Shown: piece after piece, positions 1 through 8,129 of the stretch
How positions within the stretch are numbered: position 1 is the stretch's first letter
Layout: every line of letters starts with the position of its first letter
Origin: Nitrospiraceae bacterium UBA2166
GTDB lineage: Bacteria > Nitrospirota > Nitrospiria > Nitrospirales > UBA2166
Length of the DNA stretch: 53,607 nt
Direction: 5' to 3'
NCBI GenBank assembly: GCA_002328825.1
Contig: DCWI01000037.1
Span: forward strand, 1-53,607
Notes under the pieces: generated by a model
Told to the model about the DNA's origin: nothing
Seen by the model: only the letters and a program-made list of their open reading frames with translations
Database searches by the model: none
Translations under genes and position numbers: made by a program

Positions 1-37
1 TGAGTAGTGCGGGAATCGGCTGCGGAAGGTACACCGA

Positions 38-349
38 ATGGGTCTTGAACAAAAAGTGCGTATTAGGCTTAGGGCTTATGACTATCGGGTATTGGATCAG
101 GCTGTAGTCGAGATAGTCGAGACGGTGAAGCGTACTGGTGCTCGTATTGCGGGGCCTGTTCCCTTGCCGACTGAGATATCTAAATTTACTGTTTTGCGCT
201 CAACGCATACGGACAAGAAATCGCGCGAGCAATTTGAGATTCGAACTCACAAGAGACTTTTGGATATTTTCGATGTGACACCTGGTACCACGGACGCTCT
301 GATGAATCTTAATCTTGCGGCTGGTGTTGATGTGGAAATTAAGTTGTAG
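38..349 (+). CDS. rpsJ: 30S ribosomal protein S10
   Basis: First gene of the S10 operon; S10 sits in the 30S head and in other bacteria also joins NusB in antitermination. The 103-residue product has the usual length and conserved stretches (IRLRAYDYRVLD near the N-terminus, STHTDKKSREQFE in the middle). The ATG at 38 follows a Shine-Dalgarno (GGAAGG, 24-29) at 8 nt. rplC starts 3 nt after the stop. The upstream genes lie outside the window, so the operon promoter is not visible. Confidence 0.97.
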   Translation: MGLEQKVRIRLRAYDYRVLDQAVVEIVETVKRTGARIAGPVPLPTEISKFTVLRSTHTDKKSREQFEIRTHKRLLDIFDVTPGTTDALMNLNLAAGVDVEIKL

Positions 350-352
350 TAT

Positions 353-1009
353 TTGGTTGGCTCTCTGAGGCGTACTGTGACTAACGGACTTTTAGGATGC
401 AAGCTTGGTATGACGCAAGTGTTCAATGCTGATCGGGTCTTGGTGCCTGTGACGGTTCTAGAGGTGTGGCCGGGTAAGGTAGTTCAGCTGAAGTCAAGTG
501 ATCGTGATGGTTATGATGCGGTCCAGGTAGGGTTCAGGGAGATTGCGGAACGGAGATTGAGTAAAGCGGAGCTTGGGCATTTCAAGCGACATGAGAGTTC
601 TCTGTTTAGGTATCTTCGTGAATTTGAGAGAGTGGGTGAGCTTGAGTCTGGGCAGGCTTTGACTGTAGAGATGTTTTCTGTTGGTGATCAGGTTGATGTG
701 ATTGGGCAGTCAAAAGGTAAGGGCTTTCAAGGTGTAATGAAACGGCATAATTTTAGTGGAGGCCCCAAGAGCCATGGTTCGATGTTTCATCGTGCACCTG
801 GGTCAATGGGCGCAAGTTCTTATCCTTCGCGAGTGTGGAAGAATCAGCGTTTGCCTGGTCGGATGGGTAATAGGCGGGTGTCGGCTCAAGGTCTCAGTGT
901 TGTGGAAGTTCGCCCAGATGTGAATCTTGTCTTTGTTCGTGGGGCTGTGCCTGGTGCGGTAGGGGGACAGGTGATTATTAGAAAACGGAACAATGGGTCA
1001 AAACGCTGA
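353..1009 (+). CDS. rplC: 50S ribosomal protein L3
   Basis: L3 binds near the 3' end of 23S rRNA and nucleates 50S assembly close to the peptidyl-transferase centre. The 218-residue product shows the N-terminal GLLGCKLGMTQVF motif and the central loop (KGKGFQGVMKRHNF, then GSMFHRAPGSMG) that reaches toward the active site. The start is TTG at 353, with few nucleotides between it and rpsJ, so translation is probably coupled. The stop overlaps the rplD start (TGATG). Confidence 0.96.
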   Translation: MVGSLRRTVTNGLLGCKLGMTQVFNADRVLVPVTVLEVWPGKVVQLKSSDRDGYDAVQVGFREIAERRLSKAELGHFKRHESSLFRYLREFERVGELESGQALTVEMFSVGDQVDVIGQSKGKGFQGVMKRHNFSGGPKSHGSMFHRAPGSMGASSYPSRVWKNQRLPGRMGNRRVSAQGLSVVEVRPDVNLVFVRGAVPGAVGGQVIIRKRNNGSKR

Positions 1010-1662
1010 TGCCTATTGCTGATGTGGTCAATATGAACCTTCAGGCCGTTGGGACGGTTGAGCTTGATGCTCGGCTTTTTGGTATTACGCCTAGGGAGCA
1101 TGTTTTGCACGAGGTGGTTGTGATGCAGCGTGCGTCGATGCGGCAAGGGACGGCATCGACCAAGACGCGCGGAGAGGTGAGAGGGAGTGGGCGGAAGCTT
1201 TGGAAACAGAAAAAAACGGGCCGAGCTAGAATCGGGTCGATTCGGTCTCCGATATGGCGTCATGGGGGAATTGTGTTTGGTCCGCGTCCACGCAAGTATG
1301 GGTATGCTATTCCAAAAAAGAAGTATTACCTCGCGCTGTGTAGTGCGATTTCCGGGAGATTTTCCGATGGGAAGCTGCTGATTGTGGATAGAGTTGAACT
1401 TTCTGAGCCAAAGACGAGGCTTTTGGCTTTGGCTCTCAAGGGGCTTGGAAAATATCGCAGGGCTCTTATTGTTGCCAGTGAAGCTGATGATGTTTTAAGG
1501 CGTGCAGCTGCGAACTTGTCCGCGGTGACACTTCTTCGTGCTGAAGACTTGAATGTCTATGATATTCTTCGTCATGACTTGATTGTCATTCCTCAGCAGA
1601 GTCTTGTTCGTGTCCATGAGTTGTGGGCGCGAGGGGCTCATTCTGAGCAGGGGGAGGCGTAG
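1009..1662 (+). CDS. rplD: 50S ribosomal protein L4
   Basis: L4 binds domain I of 23S rRNA, lines the exit tunnel and in E. coli represses the S10 operon. The 217 residues include the long basic loop with the typical RQGTASTKTRGEVRGSGRK and IWRHGGIVFGP segments, which are the tunnel extension. It overlaps the rplC stop by 1 nt. It is about 10 residues longer than typical L4, mainly through the C-terminal tail. Autoregulation by L4 is not demonstrable here because the operon leader is outside the window. Confidence 0.95.
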   Translation: MPIADVVNMNLQAVGTVELDARLFGITPREHVLHEVVVMQRASMRQGTASTKTRGEVRGSGRKLWKQKKTGRARIGSIRSPIWRHGGIVFGPRPRKYGYAIPKKKYYLALCSAISGRFSDGKLLIVDRVELSEPKTRLLALALKGLGKYRRALIVASEADDVLRRAAANLSAVTLLRAEDLNVYDILRHDLIVIPQQSLVRVHELWARGAHSEQGEA

Positions 1663-1663
1663 C

Positions 1664-1957
1664 ATGAGAAAACCAGCCTTTGATATTGTTGTGAGTCCGC
1701 TTGTTACGGAAAAGGTTACGGCGTTGCGGGAGAAGTATAATCAAATGACGCTGCGCGTGCGTTCAGATGCTAATAAGGTTGAAGTCAGGCGTGCTGTCGA
1801 ATCTACCTTGAATGTGAAAGTTGCGAGGGTCAATATTTTGACTGTCCATGGGAAAGTAAAGCGCATGGGGAGGTATCAAAATCAGCGGCCAAGCTGGAAG
1901 AAAGCAATTGTTATCCTAAAGCCAGGCGAGAAAGTGGAGCTGTTCGAAGGTGTATAG
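1664..1957 (+). CDS. rplW: 50S ribosomal protein L23
   Basis: L23 lies at the tunnel exit and is the docking site for trigger factor and SRP. The 97-residue form starting at ATG 1664 begins MRKPAFDIVVSPLVTEK, the family N-terminus, and is preceded by a GGGGGAGG Shine-Dalgarno; a longer in-frame extension inside rplD is rejected. The C-terminal GRYQNQRPSWKKAIV loop is typical. It follows rplD by 1 nt. A 54-nt spacer then precedes rplB. Confidence 0.95.
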   Translation: MRKPAFDIVVSPLVTEKVTALREKYNQMTLRVRSDANKVEVRRAVESTLNVKVARVNILTVHGKVKRMGRYQNQRPSWKKAIVILKPGEKVELFEGV

Positions 1958-2011
1958 GAGTAGAGTGTCTCGATCGTTTAAGGTGAGAGATGGCTGCATA
2001 GTGGTTAGTTT

Positions 2012-2845
2012 ATGGGCGTAAAGTCATACAGGCCAACCTCTCCTGGTGTTCGTACGAAGACGACTCTGATCTTTGATGATCTTACGAAGAAGCGGCCGGA
2101 GCGTTCGTTGGTGTCTGGGCGTGCTCGATCCTTTGGGCGAAACTCTGGAGGAAGGATTACCAGTCGTCACAAGGGTGGTGGGCACAAACGGCTCTATCGT
2201 GTTATTGATTTTAAGCGAGATAAGCGTGATGTTCCCGCAAAAGTTATTGCTATTGAATATGACCCGAATCGATCGGCCAGGATCGCGCTTGTGTCTTACC
2301 AAGATGGTGAAAAACGATACATATTGTCTCCCCATGGTCTTCAGATTGGGGATGTTGTGATGGCTGGGGAGAAAGCGGAAATCAAAATTGGGTGCTCGTT
2401 GCCATTGGCGAATATGCCGCTTGGGGCGGAGGTTCATAATGTGGAGTTGCGTCCTGGAAAGGGTGGTCAGATGGTGAGGAGCGCTGGTGCTGTAGCGAGG
2501 CTCGTAGCGAAAGAGTCTAGTTATGTGCTGTTAAAGTTGGTGTCAGGAGAAGTGCGTCGCGTGTTTGGGCGCTGTGTTGCGACTATTGGTCGCGTGGGAA
2601 ACCTGGACCATGAGAAGGTTAGTATTGGGAAAGCTGGGCGGTCGCGCTGGTTGGGGAGACGACCTCATGTGCGTGGTGTTGCGATGAATCCTGTAGATCA
2701 TCCACATGGTGGTGGAGAAGGGAAAGCAGGTGGTGGAAATCCTCATCCGGTTTCTCCGTGGGGTCAGCTAAGTAAAGGCTATAAAACTCGGCGCAATAAG
2801 AGGACTAATCGTTTTATTGTGACTCGGCGTTCGGGGACGCGATAG
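2012..2845 (+). CDS. rplB: 50S ribosomal protein L2
   Basis: L2 is an essential 50S protein close to the peptidyl-transferase centre, needed for subunit association. The 277-residue length is standard. It carries the OB-fold and SH3-like domains and the highly conserved C-terminal block NPVDHPHGGGEGKAGGG, whose histidine is the residue long implicated in peptidyl transfer support. It lies between rplW and rpsS in the canonical order. Confidence 0.97.
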   Translation: MGVKSYRPTSPGVRTKTTLIFDDLTKKRPERSLVSGRARSFGRNSGGRITSRHKGGGHKRLYRVIDFKRDKRDVPAKVIAIEYDPNRSARIALVSYQDGEKRYILSPHGLQIGDVVMAGEKAEIKIGCSLPLANMPLGAEVHNVELRPGKGGQMVRSAGAVARLVAKESSYVLLKLVSGEVRRVFGRCVATIGRVGNLDHEKVSIGKAGRSRWLGRRPHVRGVAMNPVDHPHGGGEGKAGGGNPHPVSPWGQLSKGYKTRRNKRTNRFIVTRRSGTR

Positions 2846-2860
2846 TATTCTAAGGAGATA

Positions 2861-3151
2861 ATGCCTCGTTCTATTAAAAAAGGACCATTTGTTGATGCGA
2901 AGCTTCTGAAGAAGGTGGAGCAGGCAATGGCAGCGAATGAGAAGAAGATTATTAAGACGTGGTCGAGGCGTTCGACTATTGTTCCTGAAATGCTTGGTTT
3001 AACGTTTAGTGTTCACAATGGGAGAAAATTTATTCCGGTTTTTGTTACTGAGAATATGGTGGGACAAAAATTGGGAGAATTTTCTCCGACCAGGCTATTT
3101 AAGGGACATGGATCAGGGAAAACGGATAAATCGTCCGGCATGAGAAAGTAG
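2861..3151 (+). CDS. rpsS: 30S ribosomal protein S19
   Basis: S19 pairs with S13 in the 30S head and contacts the A-site tRNA side. The 96 residues start MPRSIKKGPFVD and include WSRRSTIVPEMLG and the HNGRKFIPVFVTENMVG core, all family hallmarks. An AAGGAG Shine-Dalgarno lies just upstream of ATG 2861. A 45-nt gap precedes rplV. Confidence 0.97.
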   Translation: MPRSIKKGPFVDAKLLKKVEQAMAANEKKIIKTWSRRSTIVPEMLGLTFSVHNGRKFIPVFVTENMVGQKLGEFSPTRLFKGHGSGKTDKSSGMRK

Positions 3152-3196
3152 GTTTTTTGTTTGTGATGAAAGTATTAATGCAGGGATGTTTAGGTT

Positions 3197-3586
3197 ATGG
3201 CTGAAGCCAGGGCGCTGTTGCGCTATGCCAAGTTGTCCCCACAGAAGGCGAGGCTTGTTGTCGACCTTATTCGTGGAAAAAAAGCTGGAGAAGCGTTGAC
3301 GATATTGAAGTTTTCTATGCAGCGTCCGGCGAGGATTGTGGGTAAGGTTTTGCGGTCAGCTGTAGCTAATGCAGAGCAAAAGGATCTCGGTGACGTTGAT
3401 GCTTTAAGGGTGAGTCGGGCGTTTGTTGATGGTGGCCCCGTCCAGAAGAGGTTTCAGGCTAGAGCTATGGGGCGAGGGGCGCCGATCAAGAAGAGGACAA
3501 GTCACATTACGGTTGTGGTCTCGCCTGATGATTCTGGCGTAGTTTCTAGAATTCGTTCATCATCGAAAGGCAGAAAGGGGGCCTAG
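3197..3586 (+). CDS. rplV: 50S ribosomal protein L22
   Basis: L22 contacts all 23S rRNA domains and its beta-hairpin lines the exit tunnel, where macrolide-resistance changes occur in other bacteria. The 129 residues contain YAKLSPQKARLVVDLIRGK and the hairpin with GPVQKRFQARAMGRG. It is about 15 residues longer than E. coli L22 because of a basic C-terminal tail ending KGRKGA. Its stop directly abuts the rpsC GTG. Confidence 0.96.
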   Translation: MAEARALLRYAKLSPQKARLVVDLIRGKKAGEALTILKFSMQRPARIVGKVLRSAVANAEQKDLGDVDALRVSRAFVDGGPVQKRFQARAMGRGAPIKKRTSHITVVVSPDDSGVVSRIRSSSKGRKGA

Positions 3587-4252
3587 GTGGGGCACAAGAC
3601 GCATCCGATTGGATATCGCCTCGGGTATACCAAGACGTGGAATTCTCGGTGGTATGCGAAAAAAGACTATAGTGATTTTCTCCATCAAGACATTGAGGTT
3701 CGTGATGTGCTCAAGTCCCGTCTCTCTCATGCTGGATTAGCAAAGGTGGAGATTGAGCGGTCGGGGGATCAGATTAGAGTGATTATTCATAGTGCTCGTC
3801 CTGGTATTATCATTGGAAGAAAAGGGGCTGAAGTCGATAAGTTAAAGGCGGAACTAGAGCAACGTGTAGGGCAGCAAATTTACATTTCTATCAAAGAGAT
3901 CAAGAAACCGGAGGTGGAAGCTCAGCTCGTTAGTGAAAATATTGCAGCGCAGCTTGAGAAGAGGGTCGCATTTCGGCGGGCTATCAAGAGAAGTATTGCG
4001 TCTGCAATGCGGCTCGGTGCGCAGGGCATCAAGGTTCAGTGTTCAGGACGCCTTGGAGGGCACGAAATTGCACGGACTGAGTGGCATCGAGAGGGACGTG
4101 TTCCTCTTCATACGCTTCGTGCTGATATTGATTATGGTTTTGCTGAGGCGAGCACTACTACTGGAAGAATTGGGGTGAAGACTTGGATCTACAAAGGTGA
4201 AATGCTTACTGTTCCTCAACTTGAAACTGAGACGCAGTTTCGTATTGGGTAG
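3587..4252 (+). CDS. rpsC: 30S ribosomal protein S3
   Basis: S3 forms part of the mRNA entry channel and has helicase-like activity with S4 and S5. The 221 residues contain the N-terminal MGHKTHPIGYRLG motif, a type II KH domain with the GRKGAEVDKL loop, and the C-terminal ALRLGAQGIKVQ-like domain. GTG start at 3587, immediately after the rplV stop with no spacer. The length is close to the family norm. Confidence 0.96.
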   Translation: MGHKTHPIGYRLGYTKTWNSRWYAKKDYSDFLHQDIEVRDVLKSRLSHAGLAKVEIERSGDQIRVIIHSARPGIIIGRKGAEVDKLKAELEQRVGQQIYISIKEIKKPEVEAQLVSENIAAQLEKRVAFRRAIKRSIASAMRLGAQGIKVQCSGRLGGHEIARTEWHREGRVPLHTLRADIDYGFAEASTTTGRIGVKTWIYKGEMLTVPQLETETQFRIG

Positions 4253-4257
4253 GTCTG

Positions 4258-4674
4258 ATGCTTGCGCCAAAACGAGTCAAACATCGGAAAGTCCAAAAAG
4301 GTCGGATGCGAGGTAAAGCGTATCGCGGGGGAAGTCTGGCGTTTGGGGACTTTGGTTTGAAGGTGTTGGAACCAGGGAGAATCACGGCACGACAGCTTGA
4401 GGCAGCTCGTATTGCTATGACGCGCTCTGTGCGGCGCGGGGGGCAGGTGTGGATTCGGATGTTTCCTGATAAGCCTCTTACCAAAAAGCCTGCTGAAACG
4501 AGAATGGGAAAAGGGAAAGGGAGCCCGGAGTTATGGGTTGCGGTGGTGAAGCCAGGGCGAATCATCTATGAAATGGGTGGGGTCACAGAGTCAGTTGCTA
4601 AGGAGGCCTTTCGGCTAGCTTCACATAAGTTGCCAGTGGCAACTTGTGTTGTTATGCGGCAAGGGTTGTTGTAA
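4258..4674 (+). CDS. rplP: 50S ribosomal protein L16
   Basis: L16 organises the A-site tRNA environment on the 50S subunit. The 138 residues begin MLAPKRVKHRKVQKGRMRG and include GRITARQLEAARIAMTR and the MGKGKGSPELWVAVVKPG segment that inserts toward the peptidyl-transferase centre. Spacing to rpsC is 5 nt and to rpmC 4 nt, so this run is tightly coupled. Confidence 0.97.
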   Translation: MLAPKRVKHRKVQKGRMRGKAYRGGSLAFGDFGLKVLEPGRITARQLEAARIAMTRSVRRGGQVWIRMFPDKPLTKKPAETRMGKGKGSPELWVAVVKPGRIIYEMGGVTESVAKEAFRLASHKLPVATCVVMRQGLL

Positions 4675-4678
4675 TTCA

Positions 4679-4894
4679 ATGGATGCCAAAACATTGCAGA
4701 ATCTTGAACCATTGGAACTTGAAGACAGGGAAAAGGAATTGAAGAAGGAGCTATTTAACTTGCGCTTTCAGCATGTGACGGGACGCTTGGAAAATCCTGC
4801 ACGGTTTCGCTCTGCGCGACGAGAGCTCGCACGTGTGCGAACTATTTACCTTGAGAAGATTTCGTCGCGGGATGTCTCAAAGGGGACAGGTTGA
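4679..4894 (+). CDS. rpmC: 50S ribosomal protein L29
   Basis: Small two-helix L29 sits beside L23 at the tunnel exit. The ATG at 4679 gives 71 residues starting MDAKTLQNLEP, with the family core LKKELFNLRFQHVTGRLENPAR. In-frame codons upstream of 4679 overlap rplP and are not needed. The stop overlaps the region just before the rpsQ start. Confidence 0.94.
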   Translation: MDAKTLQNLEPLELEDREKELKKELFNLRFQHVTGRLENPARFRSARRELARVRTIYLEKISSRDVSKGTG

Positions 4895-4899
4895 GACTG

Positions 4900-5190
4900 A
4901 TGGCAGTGAGTTCGTCTGAAGTGTCTAACAAGTATAAGTCAGCGCTGGTTGGTGCTGTGGTAGGTACCAGTATGGATAAGACAGTAACCGTCGCTGTTCG
5001 TCGGCGCGTTCGGCATGCGCGATATGGAAAGGTTGTCAGTCGGATCACTAAGCTTAAGGCACATGATGAGAAAAATGCTTGTAAGGTTGGTGATCAGGTA
5101 TCGGTGGTTGGCACGCGTCCGTTGAGTAAGACCAAGCATTGGCTGGTGGTAAGAATTATTCGTTCAATCGAGGAAGGCTCTGGAGTCTAG
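4900..5190 (+). CDS. rpsQ: 30S ribosomal protein S17
   Basis: S17 is a primary 16S rRNA binder with an OB fold. The 96-residue form from ATG 4900 contains GAVVGTSMDKTVTVAVRR and the KYG-like hairpin. ATG 4900 lies 9 nt after an AGGGGACAGG Shine-Dalgarno. A TTG at 4891 is in frame and would overlap rpmC by 4 nt, so three extra residues are possible. It is the last gene of the classical S10 operon. Confidence 0.94.
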   Translation: MAVSSSEVSNKYKSALVGAVVGTSMDKTVTVAVRRRVRHARYGKVVSRITKLKAHDEKNACKVGDQVSVVGTRPLSKTKHWLVVRIIRSIEEGSGV

Positions 5191-5208
5191 AGGCGTGGGT
5201 AGGAGAGC

Positions 5209-5577
5209 ATGATTCAGAAATTTACCATGCTGGATGTAGCGGATAATTCTGGTGCAAAGAAGGCAATGTGTTTTCATGTATTTGGAGGTTCGAGGCGTCG
5301 CTATGGTAGCGTGGGCGACATCGTAATGGTTGCAGTCAAAGAAGCGACGCCGAAAGCTACCGTCAAAAAAGGGGATATTAGTAAGGCTGTGATTGTGAGA
5401 ACGAGAAAAGGTTTTCATCGGCCTGATGGATCTTCCATTAAGTTTGATCGTAATGCTGTGGTGTTGGTGAATGCGCAGGGTGAACCTGTAGGGACAAGAA
5501 TTTTTGGTCCGGTTGCACGTGAGTTGCGTAAGAAGAAGTTTGTAAAAATCATTTCGTTGGCACCTGAAGTTCTGTAA
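5209..5577 (+). CDS. rplN: 50S ribosomal protein L14
   Basis: First gene of the spc part. L14 forms an inter-subunit bridge and is the docking site for the silencing factor RsfS. The 122-residue length is invariant in the family, and MLDVADNSGAKKAMC, GDIVMVAVKEA and the basic KGDISKAVIVRTRKG segment are all present. Only 18 nt separate it from rpsQ, so S10 and spc are probably read as one transcript. Confidence 0.97.
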   Translation: MIQKFTMLDVADNSGAKKAMCFHVFGGSRRRYGSVGDIVMVAVKEATPKATVKKGDISKAVIVRTRKGFHRPDGSSIKFDRNAVVLVNAQGEPVGTRIFGPVARELRKKKFVKIISLAPEVL

Positions 5578-5595
5578 TGTTTTGAGGGTTGCTAT

Positions 5596-5943
5596 TTGGT
5601 GTCAGGGATGCAAACAAAACTTAAGATTCAAAAGGGCGACATGGTAGTGGTGATTGCAGGAAAAGAGAAGGGTAAGTCAGGGAAAGTGCTTTCCGTTATT
5701 GAAAAAACGCCAGCCGTCGTTGTTGAAAAACTAAATATCATGAAGAAACATACAAAGCCCAGTCAGCAAAATAGGCAGGGTGGAATTCTGGAGCGGGAAG
5801 GGCCGATCCATTTTTCCAACGTGATGTTGTTGTGTCCGAATCCTACCTGCCAGAAGCCTGTTAGGGTTGGGATGAAGCAAGACGAGGATGGACAGCGTGT
5901 TCGAGAGTGTCTTGCATGTGGAGTAATCATTGAAAAAGCCTAG
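5596..5943 (+). CDS. rplX: 50S ribosomal protein L24, with C-terminal zinc ribbon
   Basis: L24 initiates 50S assembly and has an N-terminal KOW domain (KIQKGDMVVVIAGKEKGKSG). The C-terminal part carries CPNPTC and then CLAC, a four-cysteine zinc ribbon seen in many bacterial L24 proteins. The start is uncertain: TTG 5596 or GTG 5599 is best spaced from the GAGGG at 5584-5588, whereas ATG 5608 has AGGG directly abutting it. The last 14 nt overlap rplE. Confidence 0.93.
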   Translation: MVSGMQTKLKIQKGDMVVVIAGKEKGKSGKVLSVIEKTPAVVVEKLNIMKKHTKPSQQNRQGGILEREGPIHFSNVMLLCPNPTCQKPVRVGMKQDEDGQRVRECLACGVIIEKA

Positions 5944-6496
5944 TGTCGTGTCTCTTCCTCGGCTTCGGGTGGCCTATCAGAAAACCGTCTTGCCGGCCAT
6001 GATGAAAGAATTTTCTTATGGAAACCCTATGCAGGTGCCTCGTCTTGATCGGATTGTGCTGAATGTTGGGATGGGGGAGGCGAGTCAAAACATTAAGCTT
6101 CTTGAAAGTGCAGTGACTGAACTTGGACTTATTACGGGTCAAAAAGCGGTTATGACTCGTGCTAAAAGCTCTATCTCTGAATTTAAATTGCGGCGCGGGC
6201 AACCTGTGGGATGTAAGGTGACACTTCGTGGAGCAAGGATGTTTGAGTTCCTTGATCGCCTAATTAGTATTGCGTTACCTCGTATTACTGACTTTAGAGG
6301 TATTTCTCCGCGAGCCTTTGATGGGCGTGGAAATTTTACCTTGGGGATCAAAGAACAATTAATTTTTCCGGAAATATCATACGACTCTGTGGCGTCGATT
6401 CATGGTATGGATATTGTCATTGTGACGACGGCAAAAGATAATGATCAAGCGCGCACTCTTCTGCGTTTGCTTGGAATGCCGTTCCGGACAGCATGA
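5930..6496 (+). CDS. rplE: 50S ribosomal protein L5
   Basis: L5 binds 5S rRNA with L18 and contacts P-site tRNA. The 188 residues include the conserved VPRLDRIVLNVGMGEAS, LITGQKAVMTRAKSSI and FRGISPRAFDGRGN segments. The likely start is TTG 5930, preceded by GGAG at about 6 nt, so the gene overlaps rplX by 14 nt and adds a short N-terminal extension. The first internal ATG (6001) would remove only that extension. Confidence 0.94.
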   Translation: MKKPSVVSLPRLRVAYQKTVLPAMMKEFSYGNPMQVPRLDRIVLNVGMGEASQNIKLLESAVTELGLITGQKAVMTRAKSSISEFKLRRGQPVGCKVTLRGARMFEFLDRLISIALPRITDFRGISPRAFDGRGNFTLGIKEQLIFPEISYDSVASIHGMDIVIVTTAKDNDQARTLLRLLGMPFRTA

Positions 6497-6527
6497 TAGA
6501 ATGTGTCGATAAGGCAGGATAGTAGTT

Positions 6528-6713
6528 ATGGCCAAAAAATCTTTATGTCTTAAAGCTCAGCGTGAGCCAGCATTTTCGGTCAGAAAGTACAATCGTTGTC
6601 GGTTGTGCGGACGGCCACGTGGGTTTCTGCGGCGTTTTCAAATGTGCCGAATATGTTTTCGTACGTTAAGTCTCCGTGGCCATATTCCTGGCGTGATTAA
6701 GTCAAGCTGGTAG
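6528..6713 (+). CDS. rpsN: 30S ribosomal protein S14, zinc-binding type
   Basis: This is the short 61-residue S14 (type Z), unlike the roughly 100-residue zinc-free form of E. coli. Two CXXC pairs (CRLC and CRIC) flank the arginine-rich RPRGFLRRF segment and should bind one zinc. It ends with the universal GVIKSSW. It lies in the standard spc position between rplE and rpsH. Confidence 0.96.
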   Translation: MAKKSLCLKAQREPAFSVRKYNRCRLCGRPRGFLRRFQMCRICFRTLSLRGHIPGVIKSSW

Positions 6714-6734
6714 CATGTTGGGGAGAATGTTTTT

Positions 6735-7133
6735 ATGAGCATGACTGATCCTGTCGCTGATATGCTAACTCGTATTCGGAATGCGGTTGGCCGTGGCTAT
6801 TTGGTGGTAGACGTTCCTGCCTCGGTTCTCAAGCGCTCAATTGCAGGAATTCTTCAAGATGAAGGATTTATTGACGGTTTTGGGTTAGTAAGTGATGCTG
6901 CTCATCCAACGCTTCGGCTTCGTTTGCGGTATCTAAGAAATGGAGAGCCTATAATTAAAGGGCTTAAAAGGATTAGTAAGCCTGGCAAGCGTGTCTACAT
7001 TGGACATCGAGACGTCCCAGCAGTGATGGGAGGGGTTGGGATTGCTATTATTTCAACACCTAAAGGCGTAATGACTGGTCAGCGGTCTCGGCGAGAGCGT
7101 GTGGGCGGTGAGATTATGTGTACGATATGGTAG
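6735..7133 (+). CDS. rpsH: 30S ribosomal protein S8
   Basis: S8 binds the central domain of 16S rRNA; in E. coli it represses the spc operon by binding rplE mRNA. The 132 residues begin MSMTDPVADMLTRIRNA and end with STPKGVMTGQRSRRERVGGEIMCTIW, the signature region. An S8-like regulatory stem near rplE was not obvious by eye. Confidence 0.97.
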   Translation: MSMTDPVADMLTRIRNAVGRGYLVVDVPASVLKRSIAGILQDEGFIDGFGLVSDAAHPTLRLRLRYLRNGEPIIKGLKRISKPGKRVYIGHRDVPAVMGGVGIAIISTPKGVMTGQRSRRERVGGEIMCTIW

Positions 7134-7176
7134 GTGACACTCAACATTGGTGGCGTCTATATTTGGAAGACTAGTT

Positions 7177-7722
7177 ATGTCACGAATCGGAAAGGTTCCC
7201 ATAACCATACCAGATGATGTCCAGTTGAAAGTGGATGGTGATGTTGTTTCTGTGAAGGGACCCAAAGGTGCTCTTTCGCTCAATCTCCCGAGTCATGTTG
7301 TAGTAAAGATTGAAGATGGGAAGGCGGTAGTTCACCCTGTGTCTGGTGGGCGACAAGCTAGAGCTCTGCACGGGACAATGAGGGTTCAGGTCAACAATAT
7401 GGTTGTTGGTGTAACGAAAGGGTATGAGAAGGTTCTTGAAATTCATGGTGTAGGATTTCGCGTGCAGCAACAAGGAAGTACTCTTTCGTTTAGTCTTGGA
7501 TATAGCCATCAGGTGACGTTCAATCTCCCCAAGGAGATCGAAGCGATTGTTGAGAAGCCAACGGCAGTGACGTTGCGTGGGGCGAGTAAATATCTTGTTG
7601 GCCAGACGGCTGCTAATATTCGTGCGTTGCGTCCTCCTGACTCCTACAAGGGAAAAGGAATTAGGTATGCTAATGAAGTCGTCAAGCTGAAAGCAGGCAA
7701 GTCAGGGAAAGCAACGAGCTAG
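7177..7722 (+). CDS. rplF: 50S ribosomal protein L6
   Basis: L6 lies near the GTPase-associated centre. From ATG 7177 the product is 181 residues and begins MSRIGKVPI, the family start; a longer frame from 7147 is rejected because the GGAAGA Shine-Dalgarno at 7165-7170 fits 7177. Two duplicated alpha/beta domains are evident, and the C-terminal region has RALRPPDSYKGKGIRYANE, the L6 signature. Confidence 0.96.
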   Translation: MSRIGKVPITIPDDVQLKVDGDVVSVKGPKGALSLNLPSHVVVKIEDGKAVVHPVSGGRQARALHGTMRVQVNNMVVGVTKGYEKVLEIHGVGFRVQQQGSTLSFSLGYSHQVTFNLPKEIEAIVEKPTAVTLRGASKYLVGQTAANIRALRPPDSYKGKGIRYANEVVKLKAGKSGKATS

Positions 7723-7742
7723 AGACTTGAATAGGTGAACTT

Positions 7743-8114
7743 GTGGGGTTACTGAAAAAAGTTGAGCAGCGTCGGCGACGGCATCGGCGTGTGCGGCGGA
7801 AAGTAGTTGGTACTGCAGGGAGGTTGCGTCTTAGTGTTTTTCGGAGCAATAGACATATCTATGCTCAGTTGATTGATGATGCGACAGGGCGGACTATTGT
7901 TGCTGCTTCGAGCCGTGATGTTTCTCCGAAAGCTTTGGAGTCAAGTGATGCTACGACCAAGGTCGCTGTTGCCAAAAGCACTGGGTTGCTATTGGCTGAG
8001 AAGGCAGCAGCCATGAATATTCGTTCTGCAGTGTTCGATCGTGGAGGTTACCTGTTTCACGGACGGGTGAAAGGACTTGCTGAAGGAAGTAGAGAAGGCG
8101 GATTGTCATTTTGA
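7743..8114 (+). CDS. rplR: 50S ribosomal protein L18
   Basis: L18 binds 5S rRNA together with L5. The 123 residues have a very basic N-terminus (QRRRRHRRVRRK), the core LSVFRSNRHIYAQLIDD, and the C-terminal FDRGGYLFHGRVKGLAEG. GTG start at 7743, 20 nt after rplF. Confidence 0.96.
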   Translation: MGLLKKVEQRRRRHRRVRRKVVGTAGRLRLSVFRSNRHIYAQLIDDATGRTIVAASSRDVSPKALESSDATTKVAVAKSTGLLLAEKAAAMNIRSAVFDRGGYLFHGRVKGLAEGSREGGLSF

Positions 8115-8129
8115 CGTGATGAGGTTTTT